From assembly GCA_024639445.1 (NCBI GenBank), contig JAHEIJ010000173.1, forward strand, positions 1-5,541: 5,541 nt of DNA, read 5' to 3'. Under the pieces are notes generated by a model. The model searched no databases. It had not been told where the DNA came from and saw nothing but the letters and a program-made list of their open reading frames with translations. This document shows, one piece after another, positions 3,692 through 5,541 of the stretch (within the stretch, counting starts at the first letter, position 1; each line of letters starts with the position of its first letter). The stretch is from Gammaproteobacteria bacterium (GTDB lineage Bacteria > Pseudomonadota > Gammaproteobacteria > UBA6429 > Thiohalophilaceae). The translations under genes and the position numbers were made by a program.

Positions 3692-5541
3692 ATGAAGGAA
3701 AAACTGGTTGTTATCGGAAATGGCATGGCAGGTATCCGTACTGTCGAGGAATTGCTCAAGGTTGCGCCCGATACTTATGAAATTGCCGTGTTCGGCGCGG
3801 AACCCTACGGTAACTACAACCGTATTATGCTCTCGCCGGTATTGGCGGGGGACAAGACCATTGATGAGATCATGCTCAATGATGAGCAGTGGTATGTGGA
3901 CAATGGTATTACCTTGCACAAAGGCAAGGAAGTTTCCGAAATCGATCGTGTCGGTCGCAAGGTGATTGCGGCGGATGGCACAACTGAAAACTATGATCGC
4001 TTGTTGGTGGCAACCGGTTCCAGCCCTTTCATTATTCCCGTGCCGGGTCATGACCTCGACGGTGTCGTGAGCTTCCGTGATATTCACGACGTGGATCAAA
4101 TGCTGGACGCATCCAAAAAACATAAACATGCCGTGGTGATTGGTGGCGGTCTGCTGGGGCTGGAAGCAGCCAATGGTCTGATTCAACAAGGCATGAGTGT
4201 CACCGTGGTTCACATCATGGACACCCTGATGGAGCGGCAACTCGACGAGCCTGCCGCTGCAATGCTGAGAAAGTCACTGGAAGAACGCGGCCTGAATTTT
4301 CTCATGGGTGCCCAGACGGAAGCCATTATCGGCAAGGAACGGGTTGAGAAACTGCGCTTCAAGGACGGCACTGAAATCTACACTGACCTGGTGGTGATGG
4401 CAGTGGGGATTCGTCCCAATTTTGCCCTGGCGGAAAAAGCCGGCATTCATTGTGAACGCGGCATCGTGGTAAGTGACACCATGCAGACCTTTGACCCACG
4501 GATTTATGCTGTCGGCGAATGCGTGCAGCATCGTGGCGTGGCTTATGGTCTGGTTGCACCCTTGTTTGAAATGGCCAGGGTGTGCGCCAATCATCTGGCG
4601 CAGCATGGCATCGGCCGTTATGAAGGCACGGTGACTTCGACCAAATTGAAAGTGACCGGCATTGATCTGTTTTCCGCCGGTGATTTTACCGGCGATGAAA
4701 ATACCGAGGAACTGGTTTTCCAGGATGCCTCACGGGGGGTGTATCGCAAACTGGTGGTACAGGACAACCGCATCAAGGGCGCCGTGATGTATGGCGATAC
4801 CATCGACGGCGCCTGGTACTTTGATCTGATGCGCGATGAAACCGACATTTCGGATTTTCGTGAAAGCCTCTTGTTCGGTCAGGCACACCTGGGTGACTCC
4901 GGCCATGGCGAAGATAATCGTGTCGTTGCCATGGCGGACAACGCGGAAATCTGTGGTTGTAACGGGGTTTGCAAGGGTGACATCGTCAATGCCATTGCCG
5001 AGAAAAAATTGTTTACCCTGGAGGATGTGCGCGCCCATACCAAGGCGTCCAGTTCCTGCGGTTCCTGCACCGGCCTGGTTGAAGCCTTACTGGCACACAC
5101 GGTCGGCGGCGACTACTCAACCGCACCCCATCAGAAACCCCTTTGTGGTTGCACAGAACATACCCATGATGAAGTTCGTAAGGCAATTAAAGAACAAGGC
5201 CTTAAATCCATTCGTGCCGTGATGGACACCCTGGGATGGGATACCCCTGATGGGTGTAGCAAGTGTCGTCCGGCGCTGAACTACTACCTGGTGTGTGAAT
5301 GGCCGGCGGAAGGGATCGATGATTACCAGTCACGTTTCATTAATGAACGGGTACACGCCAATATTCAGAAAGACGGCACTTATTCGGTTATCCCGCGCAT
5401 GTGGGGTGGCGGTACGACACCGACGGAATTACGCGCCATTGCTGATGTGGCTGAGAAGTATAAGGTCAAGACGGTGCATGTGACCGGCGGTCAACGGATC
5501 GCGCTGTATGGTTTGCAAAAAGATGAACTGCCGGGAATCTG
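3692..5541 (+). CDS. nirB: NAD(P)H nitrite reductase large subunit, partial (3' end beyond window)
   Basis: This cytoplasmic enzyme reduces nitrite to ammonium with six electrons from NAD(P)H. The window holds 616 codons with no stop; E. coli NirB has 847 residues, so roughly 230 are missing. Numbered from the ATG at 3692, the FAD-binding motif GNGMAG is at 9-14, YGNYNR at 39-44, the NAD(P)H Rossmann motif VVIGGGLLGLEAA at 148-160 and the second FAD motif TFDPRIYAVGE at 266-276. Two BFD-like [2Fe-2S] domains follow, with cysteines 421, 423, 456 and 459, and 485, 487, 522 and 525; C427 is an extra one in the first. The sulfite/nitrite reductase ferredoxin-like half-domain begins near 551. The siroheme/[4Fe-4S] cysteines must lie downstream and cannot be checked. 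It follows nrtD by 51 bases and shares the operon. The alternative start is 3686. Confidence 0.95.
   Translation, partial: MKEKLVVIGNGMAGIRTVEELLKVAPDTYEIAVFGAEPYGNYNRIMLSPVLAGDKTIDEIMLNDEQWYVDNGITLHKGKEVSEIDRVGRKVIAADGTTENYDRLLVATGSSPFIIPVPGHDLDGVVSFRDIHDVDQMLDASKKHKHAVVIGGGLLGLEAANGLIQQGMSVTVVHIMDTLMERQLDEPAAAMLRKSLEERGLNFLMGAQTEAIIGKERVEKLRFKDGTEIYTDLVVMAVGIRPNFALAEKAGIHCERGIVVSDTMQTFDPRIYAVGECVQHRGVAYGLVAPLFEMARVCANHLAQHGIGRYEGTVTSTKLKVTGIDLFSAGDFTGDENTEELVFQDASRGVYRKLVVQDNRIKGAVMYGDTIDGAWYFDLMRDETDISDFRESLLFGQAHLGDSGHGEDNRVVAMADNAEICGCNGVCKGDIVNAIAEKKLFTLEDVRAHTKASSSCGSCTGLVEALLAHTVGGDYSTAPHQKPLCGCTEHTHDEVRKAIKEQGLKSIRAVMDTLGWDTPDGCSKCRPALNYYLVCEWPAEGIDDYQSRFINERVHANIQKDGTYSVIPRMWGGGTTPTELRAIADVAEKYKVKTVHVTGGQRIALYGLQKDELPGI

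Noticed and set aside
3665..4240. Minus-strand frame of 191 codons antisense to the start of nirB
   Set aside because: The translation is histidine- and asparagine-rich in the manner of a reverse-strand shadow, while the + strand encodes unmistakable NirB motifs.

Overview
The window carries the front part of a nitrate-assimilation operon, all on the + strand, from what looks like a gammaproteobacterium. That placement is inferred from moderate GC content, the style of the proteins, and a sigma-54 promoter plus attenuator leader like that of the Klebsiella nasF operon; I cannot name a genus. The four genes are nrtA (nitrate-binding protein), nrtB (permease), nrtD (ATPase) and nirB (large subunit of NAD(P)H nitrite reductase). 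nirB runs off the right edge with no stop codon.

Layout. Bases 1-285 contain no credible gene and form a dense control region. In order it holds a perfect IHF consensus match (28-40), a -24/-12 sigma-54 promoter (55-71, predicted start of transcription near 82), a hexaloop hairpin with the A1/G4 loop pattern of ANTAR-protein target RNAs (82-105), a second hexaloop hairpin (122-143), a 9-bp hairpin (159-180), a 12-bp palindrome (182-193) and a very strong intrinsic terminator (212-260). The terminator ends 25 bases before the nrtA start codon. This is the arrangement expected for two-layer control: nitrogen limitation through NtrC and sigma-54, and nitrate/nitrite induction through an antiterminator of the NasR or NasT type. 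Neither regulator is encoded in the window.

nrtA (286-1689) has a twin-arginine signal peptide. A perfect 28-base palindrome (1697-1724) without a T-run separates it from nrtB (1774-2796); it probably protects the nrtA 3' end so that binding protein is made in excess over the membrane parts. nrtD (2837-3640) is a single-domain ATPase without the NrtA-like C-terminal extension of cyanobacterial NrtC. nirB starts at 3692 (alternative 3686) and shows the FAD and NAD(P)H domains, both BFD-like [2Fe-2S] domains and the first part of the sulfite/nitrite reductase half-domain.

Together the genes import nitrate through an ABC transporter and reduce nitrite to ammonium in the cytoplasm. The assimilatory nitrate reductase and nirD are not present and are expected downstream. 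The proteins are conventional family members. The most distinctive content is the leader RNA. I see no evidence of an undescribed enzyme system, mobile element, CRISPR array, tRNA or rRNA.
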